DNA of 64,000 nucleotides from Aquipseudomonas alcaligenes NBRC 14159 (GTDB lineage Bacteria; Pseudomonadota; Gammaproteobacteria; Pseudomonadales; Pseudomonadaceae): NCBI RefSeq assembly GCF_000467105.1, contig NZ_BATI01000035.1, positions 1 to 64,000 of the forward strand, read 5' to 3'. Shown piece by piece: positions 40,861 to 49,063 of this stretch (position 1 is its first letter; each line of letters starts with the position of its first letter). The notes under the pieces were generated by a model. It saw only the letters and a program-made list of their open reading frames with translations, ran no database searches and was not told where the DNA came from. The position numbers and the translations under genes were made by a program.

Positions 40861-41046
40861 TCAGCGGTGCTTGCGCCGCCCGGTCGCCTGTAGCGCCAGC
40901 AGGCGCATGTCGGCTTCGGCCAGCAGGCTCAGGCGCTCGGCCTTGTCGAGCTTCTTCCAGGCCTTGATCTCGCGCTTGCTGCGGCCGCAGCCGACGCAGA
41001 TGTCGGCGTCGAACTGACAAATCTTGATGCAGGGGTTCTTGCTCAT
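40861..41046 (-). CDS. DUF1289 small cysteine-rich protein
   Basis: A 61-residue protein with CxxxC and CxxC spacing in the first 23 residues (SKNPCIKICQFDADICVGCG), followed by a helical basic part. This pattern defines the DUF1289 family, often found near YdhL-type or RNA-related genes; function is unknown, and a metal or Fe-S site is plausible. It has its own short intergenic gap on both sides. Confidence 0.85.
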   Translation of the reverse strand: MSKNPCIKICQFDADICVGCGRSKREIKAWKKLDKAERLSLLAEADMRLLALQATGRRKHR

Positions 41047-41101
41047 GACGGCAACCGTTCGGGGAAGGCGCCGCCAGCTTAGGCCGAGAAGGCCTCAGCT
41101 C

Positions 41102-41122
41102 GGGATTGAAAGTCTCAATCCC
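41102..41122 (-). other. Perfect stem-loop directly after scpB
   Basis: GGGATTGA and TCAATCCC form a perfect eight-base-pair stem around a five-base loop, starting one base after the scpB stop. No T run follows on the coding strand, so it is more likely an mRNA 3'-end stabiliser or a weak terminator. Confidence 0.5.
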
Positions 41123-41123
41123 C

Positions 41124-41909
41124 TCAATGCAGGGATTCGCCGCTATCCAGCGTTTCGCCCTGCGCTTCTTCCGTGTCGTCGGCAGAGGACGGCAGGTCGC
41201 TGAAATCGGTCTTCAGGCCCTGCTCCATCTGGTCCAGCTCGACCAGCAGGCTGCGGAAGCTGGTTTCCTCGCGCGGCTCGGCCGGCAACTCCTCGCCCTG
41301 CTCGGCATCCACCCGCGCCTGCAGGCCAGGTGGCACCGGCAGGTCGTCGTCCAGCGCCAGCATCGGCTCCGGCTCCAGTTCGCGCAGGGCGGCCAGCGGC
41401 GGCAGCTCTTCCAGGCTCTTGAGGTTGAAGTAGTCGAGGAAGGCCTTGGTGGTGGCCAGCATGGCTGGCCGACCAGGAACGTCGCGGTAACCGACCACGC
41501 GAATCCAGTCGCGCTCCTGCAGGGTCTTGATGATCTGGCTGTTGACCGCCACGCCGCGGATATCCTCGATCTCGCCACGGGTGATCGGCTGGCGGTAGGC
41601 GATCAGCGCCAGGGTCTCCAGCATGGCGCGCGAGTAGCGCTGCGGGCGCTCCTCCCAGAGGCGACCAACCCAGGGGGCGAACTTCTCGCGCACCTGCAGG
41701 CGGTAGCCGCTGGCCACTTCCTTGAGTTCGAAGGCACGGCCCTCGCAGGATTGGCGCAACACCTCCAAAGCCTCGCGAATCTGCGCCGGCTCCGGCCGCT
41801 CGCCTTCCTCGAACAGCTCGCCCAGGCGCTCCAGCGACAGCGGCCGGCCCAGGGCCAGCAGCCAGGCTTCCAGCAGGGAGGCGAGTTCCTTGGGGTCGTT
41901 CAGGTTCAT
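41124..41909 (-). CDS. scpB: Segregation and condensation protein ScpB
   Basis: A 261-residue non-SMC condensin subunit that dimerises through two winged-helix domains and joins ScpA and SMC. Supporting blocks are LEAWLLALGRPLSLERL near the N terminus, MLETLALIAYRQPITRGEIEDIRG near residue 95 and LATTKAFLDYFNLKSLEELPPL near 150. An acidic low-complexity C-terminus (residues 180-261) is an extension beyond the family core. It starts directly after the scpA stop. Confidence 0.96.
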   Translation of the reverse strand: MNLNDPKELASLLEAWLLALGRPLSLERLGELFEEGERPEPAQIREALEVLRQSCEGRAFELKEVASGYRLQVREKFAPWVGRLWEERPQRYSRAMLETLALIAYRQPITRGEIEDIRGVAVNSQIIKTLQERDWIRVVGYRDVPGRPAMLATTKAFLDYFNLKSLEELPPLAALRELEPEPMLALDDDLPVPPGLQARVDAEQGEELPAEPREETSFRSLLVELDQMEQGLKTDFSDLPSSADDTEEAQGETLDSGESLH

Positions 41910-42722
41910 CTATTCGGCTCGGGCACGGACGTGGATAGGCGCGAAGGGCTCATTCTGCACCAGTTCCACCAGTTGTCCCTTGATCAGTTCGAGCACTGCC
42001 ATGAAGGTGACAACCACACCGAGCCGCCCCTCCTCCACCGTGAACAGCGTAACGAACGGCACGAAGCCGTTGCCCTTGAGCCGCTCCAGCACCTCGCTCA
42101 TGCGTTCGCGGGTGGACAGTGCCTCGCGCGTCACCTGGTGGCTCTCGAACATGTCGGCGCGGCGCAGCACCTCGGCCATGGACAGCAGCACCTCCTCCAG
42201 GCTGACATCCGGCAGCAGCTTGCGCGCCCGCGCCTCCGGCGCATCCAGGCGCGGCACGCTGAGGTCGCGACCGAGCCGCGGGATCTCGTCCAGACCTTCG
42301 GCAGCAGCCTTGTAGCGTTCGTATTCCTGCAGGCGGCGAATCAGCTCGGCGCGCGGGTCATCTTCCTCTTCTTCGGTCTCGGCCGAGCGCGGCAGCAGCA
42401 TGCGCGACTTGATCTCGGCCAGCATGGCGGCCATCACCAGATACTCGGCGGCCAGCTCCAGGCGCACCGACTTCATCAGCTCGACATAGCCCATGTACTG
42501 CTTGGTGATTTCGGCCACCGGGATGTCGAGGATGTCGATGTTCTGCTTGCGGATCAGGTACAGCAGCAGGTCGAGCGGGCCTTCGAAGGCTTCGAGGAAG
42601 ACTTCCAGGGCGTCCGGCGGGATATACAGGTCGATCGGCAGCTGGGTGACCGCCTGGCCGTAGACGAGTGCGAACGGCAGTTCCTGTTGCGCACCAGCCT
42701 GGCTGTCGACCTGCTCGCTCAC
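41910..42722 (-). CDS. scpA: Segregation and condensation protein ScpA (kleisin)
   Basis: A 270-residue kleisin that bridges the SMC heads. The family blocks are EAFEGPLDLLLYLIRKQNIDILDIPVAEIT near residue 46 and AAEYLVMAAMLAEIKSRMLLP near 95, and the C-terminal winged helix VTFMAVLELIKGQLVELVQ. GTG start overlapping the yciO-like stop (GTGA). The first 20 residues before LYIPPDALEVF look poorly conserved. Confidence 0.96.
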   Translation of the reverse strand: MSEQVDSQAGAQQELPFALVYGQAVTQLPIDLYIPPDALEVFLEAFEGPLDLLLYLIRKQNIDILDIPVAEITKQYMGYVELMKSVRLELAAEYLVMAAMLAEIKSRMLLPRSAETEEEEDDPRAELIRRLQEYERYKAAAEGLDEIPRLGRDLSVPRLDAPEARARKLLPDVSLEEVLLSMAEVLRRADMFESHQVTREALSTRERMSEVLERLKGNGFVPFVTLFTVEEGRLGVVVTFMAVLELIKGQLVELVQNEPFAPIHVRARAE

Positions 42723-43351
42723 GCCTCGTGCTCCTGGAAGGGCGTCGGGTCGCCGCAGCCCACGCGGATCACTTCCGGCTCACCCTCGGCCAGGTTGATC
42801 ACGGTGGAGGCCTCCAGGCCGCCGTAGCCGCCGTCGATGATCAGGTCGACCTGATGCTCGAGGATCTGGCGCATCTCGTAGGGATCGCTCATCGGCAGCT
42901 CTTCGCCGGGCAGGATCAGGCTCACGCTCATCAGCGGCTCGCCCAGCTGCTCGGCCAGGGCCAGGGCAATCGGGTGCGCCGGCACGCGCAGGCCGATGGT
43001 GCGGCGCTTGGGGTGCAGCAGCATGCGCGGCACTTCGCGGGTGGCACTGAGGATGAAGGTGTAGGGCCCCGGCGTATGCGCCTTGAGCAGGCGGAAAGCA
43101 CCGGTATCGACCTTGGCGAACAGGCCGATCTGCGACAGGTCGCTGCACACCAGGGTGAAGTTGTGCTTGTCGTCCAGCTGACGCAGGCGGCGGATGCGCT
43201 CCACCGCGCCCTTGTCGCCGATCAGACAGCCGATGGCGTAGGAGGAATCGGTCGGATAAACGATCACCCCGCCGCTGCGGAGGATTTCCACGGCCTGCTT
43301 GATCAGGCGCGGCTGGGGGTTTTCCGGGTGGACCTGGAAGAACTGGCTCAT
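42719..43351 (-). CDS. YciO/Sua5-like threonylcarbamoyl-AMP synthase family protein
   Basis: A 210-residue YrdC-fold protein. GGVIVYPTDSSYAIGC near residue 31 and TPGPYTFILSAT near 110 are the RNA/ATP-binding motifs. Sua5/TsaC makes threonylcarbamoyl-AMP for t6A tRNA; YciO paralogues have unclear function, and synteny with the PHP gene and scpA suits YciO. Start at 43351 preceded by GGGAG; the frame is open upstream to 43579 but that would overlap the PHP gene. Confidence 0.9.
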   Translation of the reverse strand: MSQFFQVHPENPQPRLIKQAVEILRSGGVIVYPTDSSYAIGCLIGDKGAVERIRRLRQLDDKHNFTLVCSDLSQIGLFAKVDTGAFRLLKAHTPGPYTFILSATREVPRMLLHPKRRTIGLRVPAHPIALALAEQLGEPLMSVSLILPGEELPMSDPYEMRQILEHQVDLIIDGGYGGLEASTVINLAEGEPEVIRVGCGDPTPFQEHEA

Positions 43352-43364
43352 GAACTCTCCCTGC

Positions 43365-44225
43365 TCAGGCGGTAGTAGCGCGTGCATGGTCGAAGCGCTC
43401 CCATAGAGGAGACAGATCTTCCGGCAACGGACGGTACATGCCCAGCTCCGACCAGTCTCCCGGGGCGTGAAAATCGCTGCCGACACTGGCCAGCATGCCG
43501 AACTCGCGGGCCAGGATGGCCAGGCCACCGACCTGCTCGGCCGGCTGCAGACCGTTGACCACTTCCAATGCGTGGCCACCGGCGGCGATGAAGTCGGCCA
43601 CCAGGCGCCGCCGCTTGCTGCGGGTGAAATCGTACTGCCAGGGGTGCGCCAGGCTGATCCAGGCGCCAGCCGACTTCAGGGTGCCGACGGCCTGCTCCAG
43701 GGTCGGCCAGTGCTGTTTGACGTCACCGAGCTTGCCCGAGCCGAGCCATTTGCGGAACGCCTCGGCATGGTCACGTACATGCCCGGCCCGCACCAGGAAC
43801 TCGGCGAAGTGCGGTCGCGCCGGCGCATTGCCGCTGTCGCCCAGGCCCTGCTGCACTTCGCGAGCCCCCTCCAGCGCACCGGGCATGCCCTTGGCCGCCA
43901 GGCGCCGGTCTATCTCCTCGGCGCGCAGCCAGCGCCCCTGGTGCAGTTCGGCGATGGCCTGGCGCAGGGCCGGGGCGTCGGCGGCGAAGGCGTAGCCGAG
44001 CACATGGATGGTCGCCCCGCCCCAGGTACAGGACAGTTCCACGCCGTTGACCAGGCGCAGCCCCAGCCCGTCCGCGGCCTGACGTGCCTCGTCCAGGCCC
44101 TCCAGGGTGTCGTGATCGGTCAGGGCCAGCAGCTCGACGCCACGCCCGTGGGCGCGCGCGACCACCTCGGCGGGCGCGAGAACGCCGTCGGATGCGGTGC
44201 TGTGGCAGTGCAGATCGACCTTCAT
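43365..44225 (-). CDS. PHP-domain phosphoesterase (RNase AM/YciV/TrpH type)
   Basis: A 286-residue PHP protein with DLHCHSTASDGVLAP at residues 4-18 and LTDHDTLEGL near 36, which supply three-metal ligands; SLAHPWQYDF near 190 and SVGSDFHAP near 250 complete the site. E. coli YciV (Rnm) is a 5'-3' exonuclease maturing 23S/16S/5S rRNA ends and degrading short oligonucleotides. The gene is divergent from yciB and 13 bases from the yciO-like gene. Confidence 0.93.
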   Translation of the reverse strand: MKVDLHCHSTASDGVLAPAEVVARAHGRGVELLALTDHDTLEGLDEARQAADGLGLRLVNGVELSCTWGGATIHVLGYAFAADAPALRQAIAELHQGRWLRAEEIDRRLAAKGMPGALEGAREVQQGLGDSGNAPARPHFAEFLVRAGHVRDHAEAFRKWLGSGKLGDVKQHWPTLEQAVGTLKSAGAWISLAHPWQYDFTRSKRRRLVADFIAAGGHALEVVNGLQPAEQVGGLAILAREFGMLASVGSDFHAPGDWSELGMYRPLPEDLSPLWERFDHARATTA

Positions 44226-44290
44226 GGCGCGTCTTTCGTTAATAAGGTTGTTTGTTATTATGCCGCCACATCCCGCTTCTGGCTGCCGCC

Positions 44291-44881
44291 GTGAAACAAT
44301 TCATCGATTTCATCCCGCTTATCCTGTTCTTCATCGTCTACAAGCTCGATCCCCGCAACGTCGAACTGGCCGGCCAGGCCTTCGAACTGGGTGGCATCTT
44401 CAGCGCCACCGCGGTGCTGATCATCAGCTCCATCCTGGTCTACGGCACCCTGTTCCTGGTCCAGCGCAAACTGGAGAAAGGCCAGTGGCTGACTCTGGTG
44501 GCCTGCCTGGTGTTCGGCGGTATGACCCTGGCCTTCCACAGCGAGACCTTCCTCAAGTGGAAGGCCCCGGTGGTGAACTGGCTGTTCGCCCTGGGCTTCG
44601 CCGGCAGCCACTTCATCGGCGACAAGGTGCTGATCCAGCGCGTCATGGGCCACGCCATCCAGTTGCCGCAAGCAATCTGGACCCGCCTGAACCTGGCGTG
44701 GATCGCCTTCTTCGTCTTCAGCGGCTGCGCCAACCTGTTCGTCGCCTTCACCTTCCACGATATCTGGGTCGACTTCAAAGTCTTCGGCAGCCTCGGCATG
44801 ACCGTGCTGTTCCTGGTCGCCCAGGGCGTCTACCTGGCGCGCCATATCCATGACGACGCCCCCCAGCAAAGCAAGGACTGA
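44291..44881 (+). CDS. yciB: Septation/intracellular growth membrane protein YciB
   Basis: A 196-residue inner-membrane protein with about five helices, affecting cell-envelope synthesis and division. [17 protein letters not shown] at the N terminus and the [20 protein letters not shown] region are strongly typical. The start is set at GTG 44291 to give the family N terminus; the frame is open to ATG 44252 near the PHP gene. Neighbouring PHP, YciO, YciI and ScpAB genes match the conserved yci group. Confidence 0.95.
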   Translation: MKQFIDFIPLILFFIVYKLDPRNVELAGQAFELGGIFSATAVLIISSILVYGTLFLVQRKLEKGQWLTLVACLVFGGMTLAFHSETFLKWKAPVVNWLFALGFAGSHFIGDKVLIQRVMGHAIQLPQAIWTRLNLAWIAFFVFSGCANLFVAFTFHDIWVDFKVFGSLGMTVLFLVAQGVYLARHIHDDAPQQSKD

Positions 44882-44882
44882 C

Positions 44883-45182
44883 ATGCTCTACGCCATCATC
44901 GCCAGCGATGCCCCCGAGTCCCTGGACAAGCGCCTGGCTACCCGCCCGGCGCACCTGGCCCGTCTGGAACAGCTGAAGAACGAGGGCCGCCTGGTACTGG
45001 CCGGCCCGCACCCGGCCATCGACAGCAACGACCCAGGGTCGGCCGGCTTTTCCGGCAGCCTGATCGTCGCCGAGTTCGAGTCCCTGGCCGCCGCCCAGAG
45101 CTGGGCCGATGCCGACCCCTACCGTGCAGCCGGCGTCTATGCCAGCGTGCTGGTCAAACCGTTCAAGCAGGTGCTGCCCTGA
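44883..45182 (+). CDS. YciI-like protein
   Basis: A 99-residue dimeric ferredoxin-fold protein. [17 protein letters not shown] at the N terminus and [12 protein letters not shown] near 20 fit YciI; a conserved His-Asp pair may be catalytic. Its biological role is unknown. Start one base after yciB, so co-translation is expected. The downstream YciI-type genes of Pseudomonas share this place. Confidence 0.92.
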   Translation: MLYAIIASDAPESLDKRLATRPAHLARLEQLKNEGRLVLAGPHPAIDSNDPGSAGFSGSLIVAEFESLAAAQSWADADPYRAAGVYASVLVKPFKQVLP

Positions 45183-45233
45183 TCTGACCCACGACGCAGG
45201 CCCATAACAATAACTAGGAAACCGGAGTTCCCC

Positions 45234-45653
45234 ATGCGCCAAGGCCCGCTCTACCTGTTGCTCACCACGCTCTGCGTCACCTCCGCCGTGCATGCCGAAG
45301 AGTCGCAGCCACTGGCGCTCAACCCCGTGCCGGCGGCCCAGGCCGCCACGCCGGCTCCGGCCACCGACAGCGCCAGCCAGATCGCCGCCCTGCAACAGCA
45401 ACTGGCCGAGAGCCAGCGCCAGCTCGGCGAGTTGCAATCCGGCGAACGCGAGACCGCCCAGATCAGCCGCCTGCGCCAGGACAACCAGCGCCTCAAGCTG
45501 CAACTCAAGCAGGCCCAGGCCGAGCAGCCGCCGCGCCTGCTCAGCGAGCAGCAGCTGTGGTACGCCATCGGCGCCGGCACCGCGCTGCTCGCCTTCGTCA
45601 TCGGCCGCCTGAGTGCCGGTGGACGGAACAAACGCCGCAGCGAGTGGGTCTGA
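45234..45653 (+). CDS. Exported coiled-coil protein with C-terminal membrane anchor
   Basis: A 139-residue protein of unknown function. It has a signal peptide (LYLLLTTLCVTSAVHA, cleavage likely after AHA/VHA), a low-complexity Ala/Pro linker, a coiled coil near residues 50-95 (QQQLAESQRQLGEL and onward) and a single C-terminal helix (LWYAIGAGTALLAFVIGRL) followed by RNKRR. It resembles the anchor half of SH3-plus-anchor proteins (TIGR04211) but lacks the SH3 part. The position before cpxR-like suggests envelope stress, by inference only. Confidence 0.75.
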   Translation: MRQGPLYLLLTTLCVTSAVHAEESQPLALNPVPAAQAATPAPATDSASQIAALQQQLAESQRQLGELQSGERETAQISRLRQDNQRLKLQLKQAQAEQPPRLLSEQQLWYAIGAGTALLAFVIGRLSAGGRNKRRSEWV

Positions 45654-45680
45654 CCCGCGCCGAAACCAGACACCAACACC

Positions 45681-46358
45681 ATGACCGACCTGCTGCTGAT
45701 CGACGACGACCGCGAACTGTGCGAGCTGCTGGCCAGCTGGCTGCAGCAGGAAGGTTTCAGCGTCCGCGCCTGCCATGACGGCGCCAGCGCCCGCAGCGCC
45801 CTGGCCGAACCGGCCCCGGCGGCGGTGATTCTCGACGTGATGCTGCCGGACGGCAGCGGCCTGGAACTGCTCAAGCAGCTGCGCAGCGAGCATGCCGAGC
45901 TGCCGGTGCTGATGCTCTCGGCACGCGGCGAGCCGCTGGACCGCATCCTCGGCCTGGAACTGGGCGCCGACGACTACCTGGCCAAGCCCTGCGACCCGCG
46001 CGAGCTGACCGCCCGCCTGCGCGCCGTACTGCGCCGCAGCCAACCGCCGGCCATGCCATCGCGCCTGGAGCTGGGCGACATCAGCTACAGCCCGCAGCGC
46101 GGCGTGGCCAGCCTGGGCGAGCAGGAGATCACCCTGACGCTGTCCGAGGGCCGCATCCTCGAAGCCCTGCTGCAGCAACCCGGCGAGCCGCTGGACAAGC
46201 AGGCCCTGGCGCAGCTGGCGCTGGGCCGCAAGCTGACCCTCTACGACCGCAGCCTGGACATGCACGTCAGCAACCTGCGCAAGAAGCTCGGCCCGCACCC
46301 GGACGGCCGCCCGCGCATCGTCGCCTTGCGCAGCCGCGGCTATTACTACGCGCCCTGA
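45681..46358 (+). CDS. cpxR: CpxR-like response regulator (OmpR family)
   Basis: A 225-residue two-component regulator. Receiver domain residues 1-115 contains the acidic DDD at 8-10, phospho-Asp D52 (VILDVMLPDG) and K102 (YLAKP); the C-terminal winged helix starts near 130 and ends ALRSRGYYYAP. The gene lies by a cpxP-like and a cpxA-like gene; in P. aeruginosa the matching regulator is called CpxR and activates the mexAB-oprM pump. That function is transferred by analogy. Confidence 0.9.
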   Translation: MTDLLLIDDDRELCELLASWLQQEGFSVRACHDGASARSALAEPAPAAVILDVMLPDGSGLELLKQLRSEHAELPVLMLSARGEPLDRILGLELGADDYLAKPCDPRELTARLRAVLRRSQPPAMPSRLELGDISYSPQRGVASLGEQEITLTLSEGRILEALLQQPGEPLDKQALAQLALGRKLTLYDRSLDMHVSNLRKKLGPHPDGRPRIVALRSRGYYYAP

Positions 46359-46363
46359 GAAAC

Positions 46364-46506
46364 TGCTCAGAAGACCGCGAGCTAGAGGTATGCAAGGCAA
46401 AGCTGGGTGAAGAAGCGCAGTTTACGAGAGTAAATGAGCATGACTCGCTGCGCTCGCCCCATGGGGCCGCACTGACGTGCGTTGGCCGCAAGCGGCCTTC
46501 TGAGCA
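46364..46506. mobile_element. MITE-like or repeat element with terminal inverted repeats
   Basis: TGCTCAGAAGACCGC at 46364-46378 is matched by its inverse GCGGCCTTCTGAGCA at 46492-46506 (14 of 15 identical), bounding 143 bases without coding potential. The interior holds a palindrome TTTAC-GAGA-GTAAA (46421-46434). The structure suits a miniature inverted-repeat element or a dispersed intergenic repeat. I saw no clear flanking target-site duplication. Confidence 0.5.
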
Positions 46507-46558
46507 CAGCTTTAACGCAGCAGGCCCGACGCGCAGCGGGCTTCTGGGCAGGTTCGGC

Positions 46559-46574
46559 TTTACCCAGCCTTTAC
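46559..46574 (+). promoter_or_regulatory. Candidate CpxR box
   Basis: TTTAC-N6-TTTAC direct repeat, period 11 bases, which on the other strand reads GTAAA-N6-GTAAA, fitting the CpxR consensus GTAAA-N4-8-GTAAA. It lies 84 bases ahead of the cpxP-like ATG and about 33 bases upstream of a TAGACT -10 candidate, so it would overlap the -35 region. Confidence 0.65.
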
Positions 46575-46657
46575 CCAGACCTGACTGCGCTTGACCTTGC
46601 CCGCCCTAGACTGGGCTCATCCGGTAACCCACCGGTTCAGAGACAAGGAGATACAGC

Positions 46658-47086
46658 ATGCGCAAGACCCTCACCGCCCTGATCCTGGCCGCCAGCCTGC
46701 CGACCCTCGCCCTGGCCATGCCGCAAGACGGTCCCGCCCCCTGCCACAAGTCGATGCACGGCGAACACCGTGGCGGCGGCCCGCTCAAGGGCCTCGACCT
46801 CAGCGCCGAACAACGCGAGCAGCTGGGCAAGCTGATGCGCGAGCGCAAGGACGACCCGCGCGAGATCACCCAGAAGTACCTGGGCAAGCTGCCACAGGCC
46901 GACCAGGACGCCTTGAAGAAGGAGCTGGAAACCGCCCGCCTGGAGCATGACAAGGCCATCCGTGGCATTCTCACCGCCGAGCAGCAGAAGACCTTCGACA
47001 GCCGCAAGGCCGAAATGGAGAAACGCCGCGCCGAGCGCGCCGAATTCGAGGCCTGGAAGGCCGAGAAGGACAAGCGGGCGCAGTAA
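46658..47086 (+). CDS. cpxP: Spy/CpxP-family periplasmic chaperone
   Basis: A 142-residue exported protein: signal peptide MRKTLTALILAASLPTLALA, then an all-helical basic domain with the LTxxQ motifs LSAEQ near residue 48 and LTAEQ near 107, diagnostic for CpxP/Spy proteins. In the periplasm such proteins damp the Cpx sensor and bind unfolded proteins. Located between regulator and kinase genes, with a CpxR-box-like repeat upstream and a hairpin downstream, so it should be the strongest target of the system. Confidence 0.9.
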   Translation: MRKTLTALILAASLPTLALAMPQDGPAPCHKSMHGEHRGGGPLKGLDLSAEQREQLGKLMRERKDDPREITQKYLGKLPQADQDALKKELETARLEHDKAIRGILTAEQQKTFDSRKAEMEKRRAERAEFEAWKAEKDKRAQ

Positions 47087-47104
47087 CCGCCCGCCCCCAC
47101 TCCC

Positions 47105-47135
47105 GCCCGGCTCATCCAGCCGGGCTTCCTGTTTT
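47105..47135 (+). terminator. Hairpin attenuator between cpxP and cpxA
   Basis: GCCCGGCT (47105-47112) pairs perfectly with AGCCGGGC (47118-47125) around a CATCC loop, followed by TTCCTGTTTT. Placed between the cpxP-like stop and the cpxA-like GAGGAG ribosome site, it probably lowers transcription into the kinase gene. Confidence 0.65.
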
Positions 47136-47146
47136 GAGGAGCCCCC

Positions 47147-48469
47147 ATGCGTTCACTGTTCTGGCGCATCTTCGCCAGCTTCTGGCTGGCCATCGCCCTG
47201 GTCGCCGGGCTGTCCATGCTGCTGGGACGCGCGCTCAATCAGGATGCCTGGGTCATCGGCCATCACCCGGCTGTCAGTGACCTGGCGGAGCTCTGGACCC
47301 AGCTCTACGAGCAAGAGGGGCCGCAGACCGCGCAGAACTTCCTAGAGAAGCGCAAGAAGCGCTACCGGGTAGACACCCAGGTACTGGATGACAGCGGTCG
47401 CTCCCTGGTGTACGGCACCTTCCCGCCACGCGCCGCCGCCTTCGAGGCTCGCCAGGACAACCCGCAGCGGCTGCCCTGGCGCCGCCTGACCGAGGAATAC
47501 GTCAGCCCCAGCAGTGGCCAGACCTACCTGTTCATCTACCGCATTCCCCACCCGGAGCTGATGGACTGGCATCGCCAGAGCCTGTTCTGGCCGCTCAGCG
47601 CCCTGGCCATCGCCCTGGTGGTTTTGACCCTGCTCAGCCTGCTGCTGACCCTCTCCATCACCCGCCCGCTGGGCCGCCTGCGCGGCGCCGTGCACGACCT
47701 CGGGCAGACCGCCTATCAGCAGCACAGCCTGGCCCGCCTGGCGGCACGGCGCGACGAGTTCGGCGTGCTGGCCCGCGACTTCAACCGCATGGGCGCGCGC
47801 CTGCAGGACTTGATCGGCAGCCAGCGCCAGCTGCTGCGCGACGTCTCCCACGAGCTGCGCTCGCCGCTGGCGCGCCTGCGCGTGGCGCTGGCCCTGGCCG
47901 AACGGGCCGGGCCGGCGGAACGCGAGCAACTGTGGGGGCGCCTGACCCAGGAGTGCGACCGCCTGGAAGCGCTGATCGGCGAGATTCTCGCCCTCGCCCG
48001 CCTGGACGCCGACCCCGGCAGCGCCCACAGCATCGAGCTACGCCCGCTGCTCGACGGCCTGCTCGCCGATGCGGCGCTGGCGGCACCGGAGCAGAGGGTG
48101 GAGCTGCACCTGGACGATGGCCCGAGCCCCCTGCAGGGCTGGCCGGACATGCTGGCACGCGCACTGGACAATCTGCTGCGCAATGCGCTGCGCTTCAACC
48201 CGGAGGGAAAACCGATCGAGGTGACGGTGACTCGCCAGGCCGGCCAGCTGCATATTGCAGTACGCGATCACGGCCCCGGCGCGCCCGAGGAACTCCTCCA
48301 GCGGCTTGGCGAACCCTTCTTCCGCGCCCCGCACCAGCAGGCGGCAGGTCATGGCCTGGGCTTGGCCATCGCCCGCCGCGCGGCGGAGCGGCATGGCGGC
48401 CGGCTGCTGCTGGCCAATCACCCGCAGGGCGGCTTCATCGCCACCCTGGAGTTGCCGCTGGCGGAATGA
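47147..48469 (+). CDS. cpxA: CpxA-like sensor histidine kinase
   Basis: A 440-residue inner-membrane kinase. Transmembrane helices at about 7-27 and 146-170 flank a periplasmic domain of about 120 residues; a HAMP linker follows. The phosphoacceptor is H235 in DVSHELRSP, the N box DNLLRNALRFNP is near 345, and G1 and G2 boxes are RDHGPGAP and GHGLGLAIA. It should phosphorylate the CpxR-like protein. GAGGAG precedes the ATG. Confidence 0.9.
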   Translation: MRSLFWRIFASFWLAIALVAGLSMLLGRALNQDAWVIGHHPAVSDLAELWTQLYEQEGPQTAQNFLEKRKKRYRVDTQVLDDSGRSLVYGTFPPRAAAFEARQDNPQRLPWRRLTEEYVSPSSGQTYLFIYRIPHPELMDWHRQSLFWPLSALAIALVVLTLLSLLLTLSITRPLGRLRGAVHDLGQTAYQQHSLARLAARRDEFGVLARDFNRMGARLQDLIGSQRQLLRDVSHELRSPLARLRVALALAERAGPAEREQLWGRLTQECDRLEALIGEILALARLDADPGSAHSIELRPLLDGLLADAALAAPEQRVELHLDDGPSPLQGWPDMLARALDNLLRNALRFNPEGKPIEVTVTRQAGQLHIAVRDHGPGAPEELLQRLGEPFFRAPHQQAAGHGLGLAIARRAAERHGGRLLLANHPQGGFIATLELPLAE

Positions 48470-48475
48470 CGCGCG

Positions 48476-49033
48476 TCAGCCCTGCCAGGCGCTGACGAAG
48501 TCGAGCGGTTGCAGCGCCGGGGGGGTGCGCCGCTCGCCCTCGAAGCTGCCGACATAGAGGAAGCCGACGATCTTCTCCCCGGCCTCCAGGCCGAGCCCGG
48601 CCAGCACATGCGGATGTTGCGCCAGCGCGCCGGTGCGCCAGATGGCGCCGAAGCCCAGCGCCTGGGTGGCCAGCAACAGGCTGTGGGCGGCGCAACCGGC
48701 CGACAGCAGCTGCTCTTCCTGCGGCACCTTGGGATGCTCGGCGATGCGCGCCACCACCACAACCAGCAACGGTGCGCGCAGTGGCATGGCGCGCGCCTTG
48801 TCCAGCGCTTCCGGCTTGCTGGCCGGGTCCTGCGCCTGGGCCTCGGCGAACAACTCACCCAGGCGCGCACGCGCCTCGCCGTCCACCGTGATGAAACGCC
48901 AGGGCCGCAGCTGGCCGTGGTCCGGCGCGCGCAGGGCGGCACGGAACATCAGCTCACGCTGGGCGGCATCGGGTGCCGGTTCCAGCAGACGGCCGACGGA
49001 TACACGGTTGAGCAGCAGATCGAGGGCTTGCAT
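48476..49033 (-). CDS. Nitroreductase family protein (YdjA-like)
   Basis: A 185-residue FMN-dependent oxidoreductase of the minimal YdjA type. MQALDLLLNRVSVGRLLEP at the N terminus and RAPDHGQLRPWRF near 33 are FMN-contact motifs; LSAGCAAHSLLLATQALGFGAIW near 110 is characteristic. Substrate unknown. The ATG at 49033 is preferred over one two codons upstream. Convergent with cpxA, with a six-base gap. Confidence 0.92.
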   Translation of the reverse strand: MQALDLLLNRVSVGRLLEPAPDAAQRELMFRAALRAPDHGQLRPWRFITVDGEARARLGELFAEAQAQDPASKPEALDKARAMPLRAPLLVVVVARIAEHPKVPQEEQLLSAGCAAHSLLLATQALGFGAIWRTGALAQHPHVLAGLGLEAGEKIVGFLYVGSFEGERRTPPALQPLDFVSAWQG

Positions 49034-49063
49034 GACCACCTCCAGAGAATGCAGAACGGCATT

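Larger units (their letters stand above)
46359..46657. other. Intergenic region between cpxR- and cpxP-like genes
   Basis: A 299-base gap with no gene. From left to right it holds a short element with 15-base terminal inverted repeats (46364-46506), a GC-rich segment, a CpxR-box-like direct repeat (46559-46574) and a TAGACT -10 candidate (46607-46612) before the cpxP-like start. Confidence 0.7.

Noticed and set aside
48518-48532. Run of seven G in the nitroreductase gene as a second phase-variation tract
   Set aside because: The reading frame is intact, seven G is common by chance at this GC content, and no contingency role is expected.
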